Source: Litorimonas sp964511495
Lineage (GTDB): Bacteria; Pseudomonadota; Alphaproteobacteria; Caulobacterales; Maricaulaceae
DNA length: 64,000 nucleotides
Reading direction: 5' to 3'
Assembly (NCBI GenBank): GCA_964511495.1
Contig: CAZEFT010000002.1
Location: forward strand, 62,001 to 126,000
The notes under the pieces were generated by a model. That model was given only the letters and a program-made list of their open reading frames with translations. It was not told the origin of the DNA and did no database searches. The position numbers and the translations under genes were made by a program. Of this stretch, positions 17,971-26,172 are shown piece after piece (within the stretch, counting starts at the first letter, position 1; each line of letters starts with the position of its first letter).

Positions 17971-19389
17971 ATGCCCCAACCTGATTTAAAAACCCAATCA
18001 CTGGCGACGAAAGTACCTTTTGATACGGGGCCTATCCATTTTGTCGGAATAGGCGGTATCGGCATGAGTGGCATAGCCGAAGTCTTGTTGAATTTGGGCT
18101 ACCAAGTTCAAGGCTCGGACATGCGCGAGAGCGCAAATACGGAGCGCTTGCGTAAATTAGGGGCAGAAATTTTTATCGGTCAAAAAGAAGGTCAAGTCCA
18201 AGGCGCTGGTGCGGTAGTTCTCTCTTCAGCGATTAAATCCGATAATCCCGAATTAATGGATGCTCGTGCACAATCTATACCCGTTGTCCGTCGCGCTGAA
18301 ATGCTGGCCGAACTAATGCGTTTAAAATGGACAATCGCCGTCGGCGGAACGCATGGCAAAACAACCACAACCACGATGATTGCCGCTTTACTGGAAGGTG
18401 GGGACATCGACCCGACCGTGATCAATGGGGGTATCATCAATGCTTATGGGTCTAACGCCAAGCTGGGCCTCGGTGATTGGATGGTCGTCGAAGCTGATGA
18501 AAGTGACGGCTCATTCCTCAAACTTTTGCCAACCGTGGCTGTTGTAACAAATATCGACGCAGAACATATGGAACATTACGGCGATTTTGAAACATTGAGA
18601 GGGGCTTTTCACAGCTTTGTTCAAAACCTCCCTTTCTATGGCTTTTCCGTCTTATGTATTGATCACCCCGAAGTCCAAGCTTTGGTCAGTAAGGTCACAG
18701 ACCGCCGCGTCATCACTTATGGGTTTAATCCGCAAGCCGACGTTAGGGCAGAAAATCTCGAACTGGAACCTACAGGCTCCCGCTTTGATGTCGCCTTTGA
18801 GGACGGACCGGTTTGGAAAGATTTATTCCTGCCCATGGCCGGAAAACATAATACGCAAAATGTTCTTTCTGCCATCGCCGTCTCGCGCGAATTGGGTTTA
18901 ACCGAAGCTCAGGTCAGAAGTGGCTTGGAAAGCTTTGGCGGCGTGAAACGGCGCTTTACCAAGGTCGGCGAATGGAATGGCGTCACTATTATTGATGATT
19001 ATGGACACCATCCTGTTGAAATTTCCGCCGTCTTACAAGCCGCTCGCCAAGTGGCCAGAGGTCGCGTCCATGCTGTGGTTCAACCCCATCGTTATTCACG
19101 ATTATCTGATCATTTTGAAGATTTCTCGACCTGTTTCAATGATGCGGATTTTGTCTATGTCGCAGATGTTTATGAGGCGGGTGAAGCGCCCATTGAAGGC
19201 ATTAGCGGGCCGTCCTTAGCCAAAAGTGTGATGTCTCACGGCCATAAAAATGTCGGTTTAACGGGTAAGCAAACTTTGGCCGAAGACCTCAAACCTAATC
19301 TTGAAAGCAGTGATCTCATCGTCTGTTTGGGTGCAGGGGATATCACCTATTGGGCTGCCGATTTGGCAACACAACTGGACGCGCTTTGA
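17971..19389 (+). CDS. murC: UDP-N-acetylmuramate--L-alanine ligase
   Basis: Adds L-alanine to UDP-MurNAc, the first step of stem-peptide assembly. The ATG at 17971 is chosen over longer frames because upstream codons would run deep into murG and because GGGAAG lies about 12 nt before it. The N-terminal UDP-binding loop is G-I-G-G-I-G-M-S-G, the ATP loop G126-T-H-G-K-T, and the MurC-specific D-D-Y-G-H-H-P and Q-P-H-R-Y-S-R motifs follow. It is 472 residues long. The stop overlaps the murB start by one base (TGATG). Confidence 0.95.
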   Translation: MPQPDLKTQSLATKVPFDTGPIHFVGIGGIGMSGIAEVLLNLGYQVQGSDMRESANTERLRKLGAEIFIGQKEGQVQGAGAVVLSSAIKSDNPELMDARAQSIPVVRRAEMLAELMRLKWTIAVGGTHGKTTTTTMIAALLEGGDIDPTVINGGIINAYGSNAKLGLGDWMVVEADESDGSFLKLLPTVAVVTNIDAEHMEHYGDFETLRGAFHSFVQNLPFYGFSVLCIDHPEVQALVSKVTDRRVITYGFNPQADVRAENLELEPTGSRFDVAFEDGPVWKDLFLPMAGKHNTQNVLSAIAVSRELGLTEAQVRSGLESFGGVKRRFTKVGEWNGVTIIDDYGHHPVEISAVLQAARQVARGRVHAVVQPHRYSRLSDHFEDFSTCFNDADFVYVADVYEAGEAPIEGISGPSLAKSVMSHGHKNVGLTGKQTLAEDLKPNLESSDLIVCLGAGDITYWAADLATQLDAL

Positions 19390-20300
19390 TGGCATTACTG
19401 GATCGACTGCCGACGGTTCGGGGATCCTTGAAAGCCGATGTCCCTTTGGCGCCTTATAGTTGGCTGCGGGTTGGTGGACCTGCCGAGGCTTTTTTTATGC
19501 CCAAGGATGAAGCCGATTTGGCGCATTTTCTGTCCTCTACACCTGATGATATTCCTGTCCAAGTTTTGGGTGTGGCGTCCAATACGCTCATTCGCGATGG
19601 GGGCGTCAAAGGTGTCGTCATCCGCTTAGGCCCGGCTTTTGCGAAAGTCCGCTGTGAGGGTACAACCGTTACAGCAGGGTCTAGCGCTCTGGATAATAAA
19701 GTTGCGAAAGAGGCCGCGAAGCATGGTATTGGTGGATTGGAGTTTTACGCAGGTATTCCCGGCACGATTGGCGGAGCGCTGCGGATGAATGCAGGCTGTT
19801 ATGGCGCGGAGACCAAAGATGTTTTGGTGGAGGCCGTCGCAATTGATCGCCGCGGCCGCCGCGAGGTTTTATCCGTTGAAGATTTCGGCTATCGCTATCG
19901 CGGTAGTGAGGCAGCGCCTGATTTGATCTTTACCGAAGCGGTTTTTCGAGGGCAGGCGGATAAGCCCGAGGCCGTGACAGAGCGTATGGATGCGATTACT
20001 CAAAAACGCGAAGAGAGCCAGCCTATTCGCGAAAAAACCGGAGGCTCGACCTTTAAAAACCCTGATCCTGAACAATCGGGCGGGCGTGGGGCTTGGCAGG
20101 TGATTGACGCCGCTGGCGGGAGAGGGTTTCGCGTTGGTGGGGCACAAATGAGCGAAAAACACTGCAATTTTATGATCAATACCGGGGAGGCAACTGCGGC
20201 TGACCTTGAATCTTTGGGCGAGACTATCCGAGAAAAGGTGCGTGCCAGTGAGGGAGTTGATTTGGAGTGGGAAGTCAAACGCATTGGAGAGCCAAAATGA
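19389..20300 (+). CDS. murB: UDP-N-acetylenolpyruvoylglucosamine reductase
   Basis: FAD enzyme that reduces the enolpyruvyl group to make UDP-MurNAc. The ATG at 19389 overlaps the murC stop and gives the usual N-terminus; upstream in-frame codons belong to murC. Visible features are S-W-L-R-V-G-G-P-A, the FAD-binding A-G-I-P-G-T-I-G-G, G-Y-R-Y-R-G-S, the catalytic serine S220 in G-G-S-T-F-K-N-P, and the C-terminal E-K-H-C-N-F block. Length 303 residues, type I/IIa-like. It overlaps ddl by 4 nt. Confidence 0.95.
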   Translation: MALLDRLPTVRGSLKADVPLAPYSWLRVGGPAEAFFMPKDEADLAHFLSSTPDDIPVQVLGVASNTLIRDGGVKGVVIRLGPAFAKVRCEGTTVTAGSSALDNKVAKEAAKHGIGGLEFYAGIPGTIGGALRMNAGCYGAETKDVLVEAVAIDRRGRREVLSVEDFGYRYRGSEAAPDLIFTEAVFRGQADKPEAVTERMDAITQKREESQPIREKTGGSTFKNPDPEQSGGRGAWQVIDAAGGRGFRVGGAQMSEKHCNFMINTGEATAADLESLGETIREKVRASEGVDLEWEVKRIGEPK

Positions 20301-21220
20301 AGGTCGCGGTTCTAAAAGGGGGGCTATCCTCAGAACGTGAAGTCTCTCTCGTGTCCGGTGCGGCTTGCGCCAAAGCCCTACGCGAAGAAGGGTTCGACGT
20401 TGTCGAGATTGACGTCACACGCGAGCTTTGGAACCAATTGGAAAGCGTACAGCCCGATGTCATCTTTAATGCCCTTCATGGGGATTGGGGTGAGGACGGA
20501 CGTGTGCAAGGCGTTTTAGATATGTTTGGCAAACCCTATACTCATTCCGGTGTGATGGCCTCTGCTTTGGCGATGGATAAGCATCGCGCCAAACATGTTT
20601 TGAAAGCCGTCGGTATTGATGTGCCTGAAGGAGGTTTGTTTAATCGCTTAGACGTCGCGCAAGCCCACCCTATTGCGCCGCCTTATGTGGTCAAACCCAA
20701 TGGGCAAGGCTCGTCTAAATCTGTTTACATTATACAAGATGAAGACAGCAATCTTTGCTCTGCTATCGCCGAAGATACAGAGATGGGGGAGGCGGTCATT
20801 GTCGAAGCCTATATTCCGGGACGGGAACTGACCGTGGCCGTGATGGACGGGAAAGCGCTCGCTGTGACGGAAATCATCCCGCAAACCGAATGGTACGACT
20901 ATGAGGCAAAATATGCCGATGGGGGCTCGGTTCATGTTGTCCCGGCGGACATTTCCGAAGATGTGACCGAGATTTGTAAAGATTGGGCCGAAAAAGCCCA
21001 TACAGCCTTAGGGTGTCGTGGATTATCGCGTGCAGATTTCAGATTTTATGAAAAAAATGCAATTTCTGGTACCATAGTAAACAAAATCGTAATGCTTGAA
21101 GTGAATACTCAACCCGGAATGACTCCGATGTCCCTCGCGCCTGAACAGGCCGCACATGTCGGAATTACGTTTGGACAGCTTTGCCGCTGGTTGGTTGAGG
21201 ACGCTACATGGCCAAGATAA
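20297..21220 (+). CDS. ddl: D-alanine--D-alanine ligase
   Basis: ATP-grasp ligase that makes D-Ala-D-Ala for MurF. The ATG at 20297 overlaps the murB stop (ATGA) and gives M-K-V-A-V-L-K-G-G-L-S-S-E-R-E-V-S, the typical DdlB N-terminus. Then H-G-D-W-G-E-D-G, the ATP-binding V-K-P-N-G-Q-G-S-S, and R-A-D-F-R-F with N-T-Q-P-G-M-T-P are in order. It is 307 residues long. The end overlaps ftsQ by 13 nt, the longest overlap in the cluster. Confidence 0.95.
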   Translation: MKVAVLKGGLSSEREVSLVSGAACAKALREEGFDVVEIDVTRELWNQLESVQPDVIFNALHGDWGEDGRVQGVLDMFGKPYTHSGVMASALAMDKHRAKHVLKAVGIDVPEGGLFNRLDVAQAHPIAPPYVVKPNGQGSSKSVYIIQDEDSNLCSAIAEDTEMGEAVIVEAYIPGRELTVAVMDGKALAVTEIIPQTEWYDYEAKYADGGSVHVVPADISEDVTEICKDWAEKAHTALGCRGLSRADFRFYEKNAISGTIVNKIVMLEVNTQPGMTPMSLAPEQAAHVGITFGQLCRWLVEDATWPR

Positions 21221-22089
21221 AGAAAAAATCGTCCTATGTGAATGGGTCGGTGCAACGGGTCTCCCCATTAAAGCCCGGATTACGCGGTGCGAAAGCGTGG
21301 ACAGCTTCTAAAGTCCGCGCTGCCGGACATTCCCGCAAAAGCTTTTTACAATTTACCGGAGGCGTGGCCGCCATTTTTGTGGCCATTACAGTCGTGGCGC
21401 TCTGGTTGGGTGGCTTCTGGCCACTCATCATCAAAAATGCGACTATCTATAAGCAAAGCCGCCTTATGGATATGGGTTTTGTAGTTTCACAAGTTGATGT
21501 GATGGGGGAAGGGCGTCTCGATGAAGCGGAAGTGCGCCGCGCTTTGAACATCCGCCCGGGTGATTATTTCTTTGGTGTCGATTTGCGTAAGGCCCAATTA
21601 CGAACGGAAAGCCTGCCTTGGGTTGATCGGGCTGTGGTGCGTCGCCTCTGGCCGAACCGCATCGTCGTCCAACTGGTCGAAGATCAACCTTATGCGCTTT
21701 GGCAGAATGAAGGGGCGTTATCCCTCGTTGATGTTGACGGCACAGTCATCGCACCGATTGGCGGTCGTATTACAATTCCCGAAGGCATTTTTCACGTTGT
21801 CGGAAAAGGTGCCGCGCAAAATACGGCTAAATTAGAGACCTTGCTCGTTCAATGGCCGGGGTTGAAATCTCGTGTGTCCTCTGCCGTTTACGTCTCCGAG
21901 AAACGTTGGAATGTGATTATTGATGAAAAAATTACGGTCAAATTACCCGTGAAAAACCTTGAACAAGCCTTTGCTCAACTCGCCAGATTACAGGCGGAAA
22001 CTCAAATTTTGGATCGCAAGCTGAGCATAATCGACTTGCGCTTGCCTGATCGCGTCACTTTGCGTCCCTTTGACGAGACACAGGCCTGA
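21208..22089 (+). CDS. ftsQ: Cell division protein FtsQ
   Basis: Bitopic division protein of 293 residues: a basic cytoplasmic N-terminus, one membrane helix (about residues 49-71), a POTRA domain (about 86-155, with V-D-V-M-G and L-P-W-V-D-R-A-V-V-R-R-L-W-P) and a FtsQ/DivIB C-terminal domain. FtsQ links early and late divisome proteins through FtsB and FtsL; the FtsB gene is not in this window. It lies between ddl and ftsA as in most proteobacteria. Confidence 0.93.
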   Translation: MAKIKKKSSYVNGSVQRVSPLKPGLRGAKAWTASKVRAAGHSRKSFLQFTGGVAAIFVAITVVALWLGGFWPLIIKNATIYKQSRLMDMGFVVSQVDVMGEGRLDEAEVRRALNIRPGDYFFGVDLRKAQLRTESLPWVDRAVVRRLWPNRIVVQLVEDQPYALWQNEGALSLVDVDGTVIAPIGGRITIPEGIFHVVGKGAAQNTAKLETLLVQWPGLKSRVSSAVYVSEKRWNVIIDEKITVKLPVKNLEQAFAQLARLQAETQILDRKLSIIDLRLPDRVTLRPFDETQA

Positions 22090-22097
22090 TATAGACG

Positions 22098-23369
22098 ATG
22101 TTTAGGCGTTCCCCTCAAAAATCTGCTGAGACGGTGGCTGTCCTCGACATCGGGTCGAGCAAAGTCGTCTGTCTGATTGGCAAGGTCGAGCCAGATATCG
22201 GTGTCCGCCTGATTGGCACGGGTTTTGGCGTCAGCGCCGGGGTGAAAAACGGAGCTGTTATAGATTTGGAAGCGGCGGAAGCCGGAATACGCGCCGCCGT
22301 TGAAAAAGCCGAGCGGTCTGCCGGTGTGACCGTTCATGCCGTCAAAGTAAACGTCGCTTTACGCTCTTTACGCTCGCAGCATATGCGCGTTCAGACGGAA
22401 TTTGCGAGTGGCGGTGTCGCCGATCGAGATTTGAAACGTGTCCTAAACTCAAGCCTGTCAGAGCTCTCGCAACCGGATTATGCCATCTTACATGCCATTC
22501 CGATGAATTGGAGTGTGGACGGCGAAACGGGCATTGATGATCCCCGCGGGATGTTCGGCAAGACGCTCGGCGTTGATATGCATTTCGTTTTGGGCGGGGT
22601 TGGGCCTTTGCGTAACTTGGCCCATTGTATTGAGCGATGCCATCTTCAAATCCGTTCCGTTACTGCATCGCCTTATGCCTCGGCTTTGTCCGTCTTGACC
22701 GAAGATGAACGTGATCTCGGCACAACCGTGATTGATATGGGGGCAGGGGTCACGTCCGTTGCCGTCTTCCGTGACCGTGTTCTGATGCATGTTGATGCCA
22801 TTGGCGTAGGCGGAATCAGTGTAACACAAGACATTGCACGCGGTCTTGCCACGCCGCCCGAAGCCGCAGAGCGCATCAAAACTATATATGGCTCCGCCCT
22901 ACACGGCATTGATGATGACCATATGACTGTGCCGTGCCCTCCGGTTGGCGCGCAAGACACATTGCAACATCACCCGCGAGCCGTTGTGACCGAAGTTATC
23001 CGTTCCCGTATCGAAGAGATATTTGAATTGATTGCAGAGCGCTTGCTTCAGTCAGGGATGGATGAAATTTCAGGCCGTCAAATCGTTCTGACAGGTGGTG
23101 GCGCGCAGCTTAATGGCGTCCGGGAATTGGCCGAATTAAAATTTAATAAGCGTGTTCGCATTGGCCAGCCACACGGAATTTTCAGCCTTAGCGATACGCT
23201 GCTCTCCTCAGATTTTGCTGTGGCAACGGGCATGTTAAAACAATCATTTGAAGCTTGCGGCGAAGCTATATCAGGCCCACCGGATTTATCAGGACGGCGC
23301 TTCCGTGAACGCCGCTATTCTGGTCATGCTCTGGGGCGTTCTTTCCAGTGGTTGCGTGAAAACTTTTAA
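22098..23369 (+). CDS. ftsA: Cell division protein FtsA
   Basis: Actin-like ATPase that anchors FtsZ filaments to the membrane. The N-terminal V-A-V-L-D-I-G-S-S-K phosphate-1 loop, the central V-I-D-M-G-A-G-V-T-S and the late L-T-G-G-G-A-Q-L-N-G-V adenosine loop are those of the family, and the last residues (F-Q-W-L-R-E-N-F) form the expected C-terminal amphipathic membrane-targeting helix. Length 423 residues. A short hairpin (TCGCC-TTTT-GGCGA, 23374-23387) follows the stop and may separate ftsA from ftsZ expression. Confidence 0.95.
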   Translation: MFRRSPQKSAETVAVLDIGSSKVVCLIGKVEPDIGVRLIGTGFGVSAGVKNGAVIDLEAAEAGIRAAVEKAERSAGVTVHAVKVNVALRSLRSQHMRVQTEFASGGVADRDLKRVLNSSLSELSQPDYAILHAIPMNWSVDGETGIDDPRGMFGKTLGVDMHFVLGGVGPLRNLAHCIERCHLQIRSVTASPYASALSVLTEDERDLGTTVIDMGAGVTSVAVFRDRVLMHVDAIGVGGISVTQDIARGLATPPEAAERIKTIYGSALHGIDDDHMTVPCPPVGAQDTLQHHPRAVVTEVIRSRIEEIFELIAERLLQSGMDEISGRQIVLTGGGAQLNGVRELAELKFNKRVRIGQPHGIFSLSDTLLSSDFAVATGMLKQSFEACGEAISGPPDLSGRRFRERRYSGHALGRSFQWLRENF

Positions 23370-23370
23370 T

Positions 23371-23375
23371 GATTC
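23371..23375. promoter_or_regulatory. GANTC (CcrM-type) methylation site before ftsZ
   Basis: GATTC directly after the ftsA stop, 142 bp upstream of the ftsZ start. GANTC is the CcrM methylation sequence in alphaproteobacteria, and ftsZ of Caulobacter depends on GANTC methylation and GcrA. The link here is inference by homology. Confidence 0.4.
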
Positions 23376-23447
23376 GCCTTTTGGCGAGCTACCCAAGGTT
23401 TACAAACACTGCATAAAAGCATGAATTTCACCTGAAATTTACGTTTC

Positions 23448-23462
23448 TTAATCGCCCTTTAA
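23448..23462. promoter_or_regulatory. Perfect CtrA box upstream of ftsZ
   Basis: TTAA-TCGCCCT-TTAA is an exact match to the CtrA consensus TTAA-N7-TTAA, 55 bp before the ftsZ ATG. A second near match, TTAA-N7-TTGA, is at 23484-23498. In Caulobacter CtrA represses ftsZ in swarmer cells through a site in this position class. Confidence 0.7.
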
Positions 23463-23499
23463 CGGTTTGCCCGCATCACTGTCTTAACCAAACATTGAC

Positions 23500-23505
23500 T
23501 ATAAT
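23500..23505 (+). promoter_or_regulatory. Consensus -10 element (TATAAT) close to ftsZ start
   Basis: A perfect TATAAT ends 11 bp before the ftsZ ATG. If it is used, the transcript would have a leader of only a few bases. No good -35 hexamer is seen at 16-18 bp; the near-consensus CtrA element at 23484-23498 covers part of the -35 side, so an activator-dependent promoter is possible. Confidence 0.4.
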
Positions 23506-23516
23506 CGGGAAACGTC

Positions 23517-24989
23517 ATGCCAATTAATCTGTCACTACCCAAGGCGGTTGAACTTAAACCTCGCATCGTTGTTATCGGTGTCGGCGGCGCAGGCGGAAAT
23601 GCCGTCAATAATATGATCGGGGCTGGTCTTGATGGCGTCGAATTTGTTGTCGCTAATACAGATGCTCAAGCTCTCTCTCTTTCACGCGCCGATCGTCGTG
23701 TGCAAATGGGAACAGGCGTCACGCAAGGCTTAGGCGCGGGTATGCGTCCGGAAATTGGTGAAGAATCCGCCGAAGACAGTTTAGAAGAAATCATGGAACA
23801 TCTCGACGGCGCACACATGTTGTTCGTTGCCGCCGGTATGGGCGGCGGTACAGGAACAGGGGCTGCTCCGGTTATTGCTCGTGCTGCACGTGAAAAAGGA
23901 ATTTTGACGGTCGGTATCGTGACAAAGCCCTTCATGTTTGAAGGCTCCCGCCGCATGAAATTGGCCGAACAGGGTATCGAAAATCTCTACGCTTCTGTCG
24001 ATACGATGATTACAATTCCGAACCAGAATCTTTTCCGGGTCGCGACAGAAAATACGACAATGTCTGACGCTTTCGCTATGGCCGATGAAGTTCTGCATAG
24101 TGGTGTACGCGGTGTGACCGATTTAATGGTCGTTCCGGGCTTAATCAACCTTGATTTCAATGATGTTCGCACAATTATGGACGAAATGGGCAAAGCCATG
24201 ATGGGTACAGGGGAGGCAACAGGCGAACGGCGCGCTGTTGAAGCTGCTGAGTCTGCCATTAACAACCCGCTTCTGGATGATGTCTCTTTGAAAGGCGCGA
24301 AAGGCGTTCTCATCAATATTACCGGCGGTAACGATTTGACACTCTACGAAGTGGATGAAGCCGCCTCACTAATCCGCGGTCAGGTCGATGAAAACGCTAA
24401 TATTATCGTTGGTTCTGCTTTGGACCACGATTTGGACGGCATCATACGTGTGTCTGTTGTGGCAACAGGTGTTGATTCTGAAGCTCGTGAAGGAACACCG
24501 CCTGTGGCGTTCGCCCGTCGCGAAAGTGCAGCGCAAGCCCAAATCCCGGCCCAAACTATTGTTCAAGACAGTACAATGGCGACAATGGCCAAACCCGAAG
24601 ACGATAAGTTTTCAGCCTTTAATCCGGTTGCCGAGATGCAAAAAGAAGTCGAGCAAGAGTTTACGCAAGTGGCCCCTGCACCTTCCATTGAGGCGGCTGC
24701 GCCTCCGCCTTACGTCGCGCCGCGTCCGTTCCCACCAAAAGTTGAGTCGGAAGCGCCTGCACCTGTTCAACAAATGCCTCACGTTACGCCTGCATCGCAG
24801 CCAACCATTCCGGATCCTGCACCTCAGCAAAAAGCCCGTTCAGCCTTCGGCCTGTTTGGTTTTGGTAAGAAGGCCACGCAATCACCCATCAAAACGCAAA
24901 CAACGAAGCCACCTATGGGGGATTTGTTCGCCGATGATATGGAAGACGAATTAGAAATTCCAAGCTTCTTGCGACGTCAGAGTCGTTAG
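23517..24989 (+). CDS. ftsZ: Cell division protein FtsZ
   Basis: Tubulin-like GTPase that forms the Z ring. The nucleotide signature G-G-G-T-G-T-G is at residues 109-115, and the T7 synergy loop N-L-D-F-N-D-V follows near residue 210. After about residue 320 comes a long linker rich in proline, alanine and glutamate, then the conserved C-terminal peptide E-I-P-S-F-L-R-R-Q (FtsA and other partner binding). The 490-residue length with long linker is typical of alphaproteobacteria. It has its own promoter region with CtrA sites (147-nt gap) and is followed by a strong terminator. Confidence 0.97.
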   Translation: MPINLSLPKAVELKPRIVVIGVGGAGGNAVNNMIGAGLDGVEFVVANTDAQALSLSRADRRVQMGTGVTQGLGAGMRPEIGEESAEDSLEEIMEHLDGAHMLFVAAGMGGGTGTGAAPVIARAAREKGILTVGIVTKPFMFEGSRRMKLAEQGIENLYASVDTMITIPNQNLFRVATENTTMSDAFAMADEVLHSGVRGVTDLMVVPGLINLDFNDVRTIMDEMGKAMMGTGEATGERRAVEAAESAINNPLLDDVSLKGAKGVLINITGGNDLTLYEVDEAASLIRGQVDENANIIVGSALDHDLDGIIRVSVVATGVDSEAREGTPPVAFARRESAAQAQIPAQTIVQDSTMATMAKPEDDKFSAFNPVAEMQKEVEQEFTQVAPAPSIEAAAPPPYVAPRPFPPKVESEAPAPVQQMPHVTPASQPTIPDPAPQQKARSAFGLFGFGKKATQSPIKTQTTKPPMGDLFADDMEDELEIPSFLRRQSR

Positions 24990-25040
24990 AAAGCTGTCCG
25001 TAAAGCTTCTAAAGCCTTACAATTCAGTTAGATAAGTCCA

Positions 25041-25068
25041 AAACCCGACATATTTGTCGGGTTTTTTT
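25041..25068 (+). terminator. Rho-independent terminator after ftsZ
   Basis: Perfect 10-bp stem AAACCCGACA (25041-25050) and TGTCGGGTTT (25055-25064) with a TATT loop, followed at once by more T residues. It closes the dcw operon, so lpxC needs its own promoter. Confidence 0.92.
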
Positions 25069-25073
25069 GTTTT

Positions 25074-25090
25074 TGTAACACGCTGTAACA
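25074..25090. repeat. Direct repeat TGTAACA-CGC-TGTAACA upstream of lpxC
   Basis: Two identical 7-mers repeat with a 10-bp period, 46 bp before the lpxC ATG and just after the ftsZ terminator. Same-face direct repeats of this size are typical of binding sites for OmpR/PhoB-type winged-helix regulators. No factor can be named from the sequence. Confidence 0.4.
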
Positions 25091-25135
25091 TGAGGTTTAT
25101 TGTCGATAGACGGTGGCTGACGTTACGTCCAAACT

Positions 25136-26074
25136 ATGCCGAATGTAAGACGACAATCGACGCTTAAAGCTCCTGCCGTTTGTGCGGGTGTGGCGCTTCA
25201 TGGTGGGAATCATACTCGCCTTGTGATGCGCCCTGCGCCTATCAATACGGGATTAGTATTTGTCCGCACCGATATCACTGACCGTGACAATCGTATTATT
25301 GTGAGTCCCGATGCCGTTTGTAATGTGCGTAATTGTACGACGATTTCTAATGCGGCTCAGGCTAAAATCTCAACGATAGAGCATTTAATGGCGGCCTTAG
25401 CTGCGGTAGGTATCGATAACCTCTATTTGGAATTGGACGGGCAGGAATTACCGGCCTTGGACGGTTCGGCAGAGCCTTTTTTGAAGCTGATTGAGCAAGT
25501 CGGCTTTATCCGCCAGGAAGCTCCTCGGCGTTATGTCGAGGTTTTAAAACCCGTTGAAGTTCGTAGAGGTGAAGCATTTGCCCGTATGGCCCCAGCCAAA
25601 AAAATGTCGCTTAATGTTTCAATCGATTTCGAAGATAAAGCCATCGGGCAACAATCCGTCGAGATTGTCCCGAATGTCAGAGCTTTTCGTGAAAGGTTGG
25701 CTTCGGCTCGGACTTTTGCCCGTCTCCACGAGGTTGCGGCGCTTCAAGCGGCGGGCTTATCCAAAGGTGGCTCAATGGATAATGCGATTATCGTTGACGG
25801 CGATAAGGTGTTGAACCCGGATGGTTTACGCTTTGCGGATGAATTTGTACGGCATAAGGCGCTGGATCTCTTAGGGGATCTCTATTTAGGGGGGCCTATT
25901 TTGGGCCGTGTTGAAACCCATGCCTCTGGCCACGGTCTGAATCATGATTTGTTGACCGCCCTTTTTGCACAAGCGGATGCTTGGCGTTTTGTCTCTCTTT
26001 ACGAGAAAACCGGACAAACACGGTTGGAATCGGGCTTTGAAACGGCTGAGTCACTGCAAAGCATGAGCGCCTGA
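25136..26074 (+). CDS. lpxC: UDP-3-O-acyl-N-acetylglucosamine deacetylase LpxC
   Basis: Zinc deacetylase that commits UDP-acyl-GlcNAc to lipid A synthesis. Zinc ligands H83 (in I-E-H-L-M-A-A), H240 and D244 (in R-H-K-A-L-D-L-L-G-D) and the catalytic H266 in the S-G-H block are all present. Length 312 residues is standard. Its place directly after ftsZ is the common proteobacterial arrangement. A terminator and a 10-bp-period repeat lie in the 146-nt gap before it, so it is probably transcribed separately from ftsZ. Confidence 0.96.
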   Translation: MPNVRRQSTLKAPAVCAGVALHGGNHTRLVMRPAPINTGLVFVRTDITDRDNRIIVSPDAVCNVRNCTTISNAAQAKISTIEHLMAALAAVGIDNLYLELDGQELPALDGSAEPFLKLIEQVGFIRQEAPRRYVEVLKPVEVRRGEAFARMAPAKKMSLNVSIDFEDKAIGQQSVEIVPNVRAFRERLASARTFARLHEVAALQAAGLSKGGSMDNAIIVDGDKVLNPDGLRFADEFVRHKALDLLGDLYLGGPILGRVETHASGHGLNHDLLTALFAQADAWRFVSLYEKTGQTRLESGFETAESLQSMSA

Positions 26075-26108
26075 ACATTTTCTCACTTTCCGCCGCGCAG
26101 TCCATCCT

Positions 26109-26123
26109 TTAAGAGACGCTTAA
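26109..26123. promoter_or_regulatory. Perfect CtrA box upstream of bamD
   Basis: TTAA-GAGACGC-TTAA matches the CtrA consensus exactly and lies inside a perfect inverted repeat CTTTAAG-N5-CTTAAAG (26107-26125). It is 50 bp before the chosen bamD start. A GANTC site (GAATC, 26144-26148) stands between box and gene. Confidence 0.6.
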
Positions 26124-26172
26124 AGAATACATAAGGGCTGTCAGAATCAGGCCTTAATTGCGGATAGGCTCT

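Noticed and set aside
24388..24954. A 188-codon Arg/Lys/Pro-rich frame overlapping the 3' part of ftsZ
   Set aside because: It is a frame-shifted reading of the FtsZ linker, and its odd composition follows from that.
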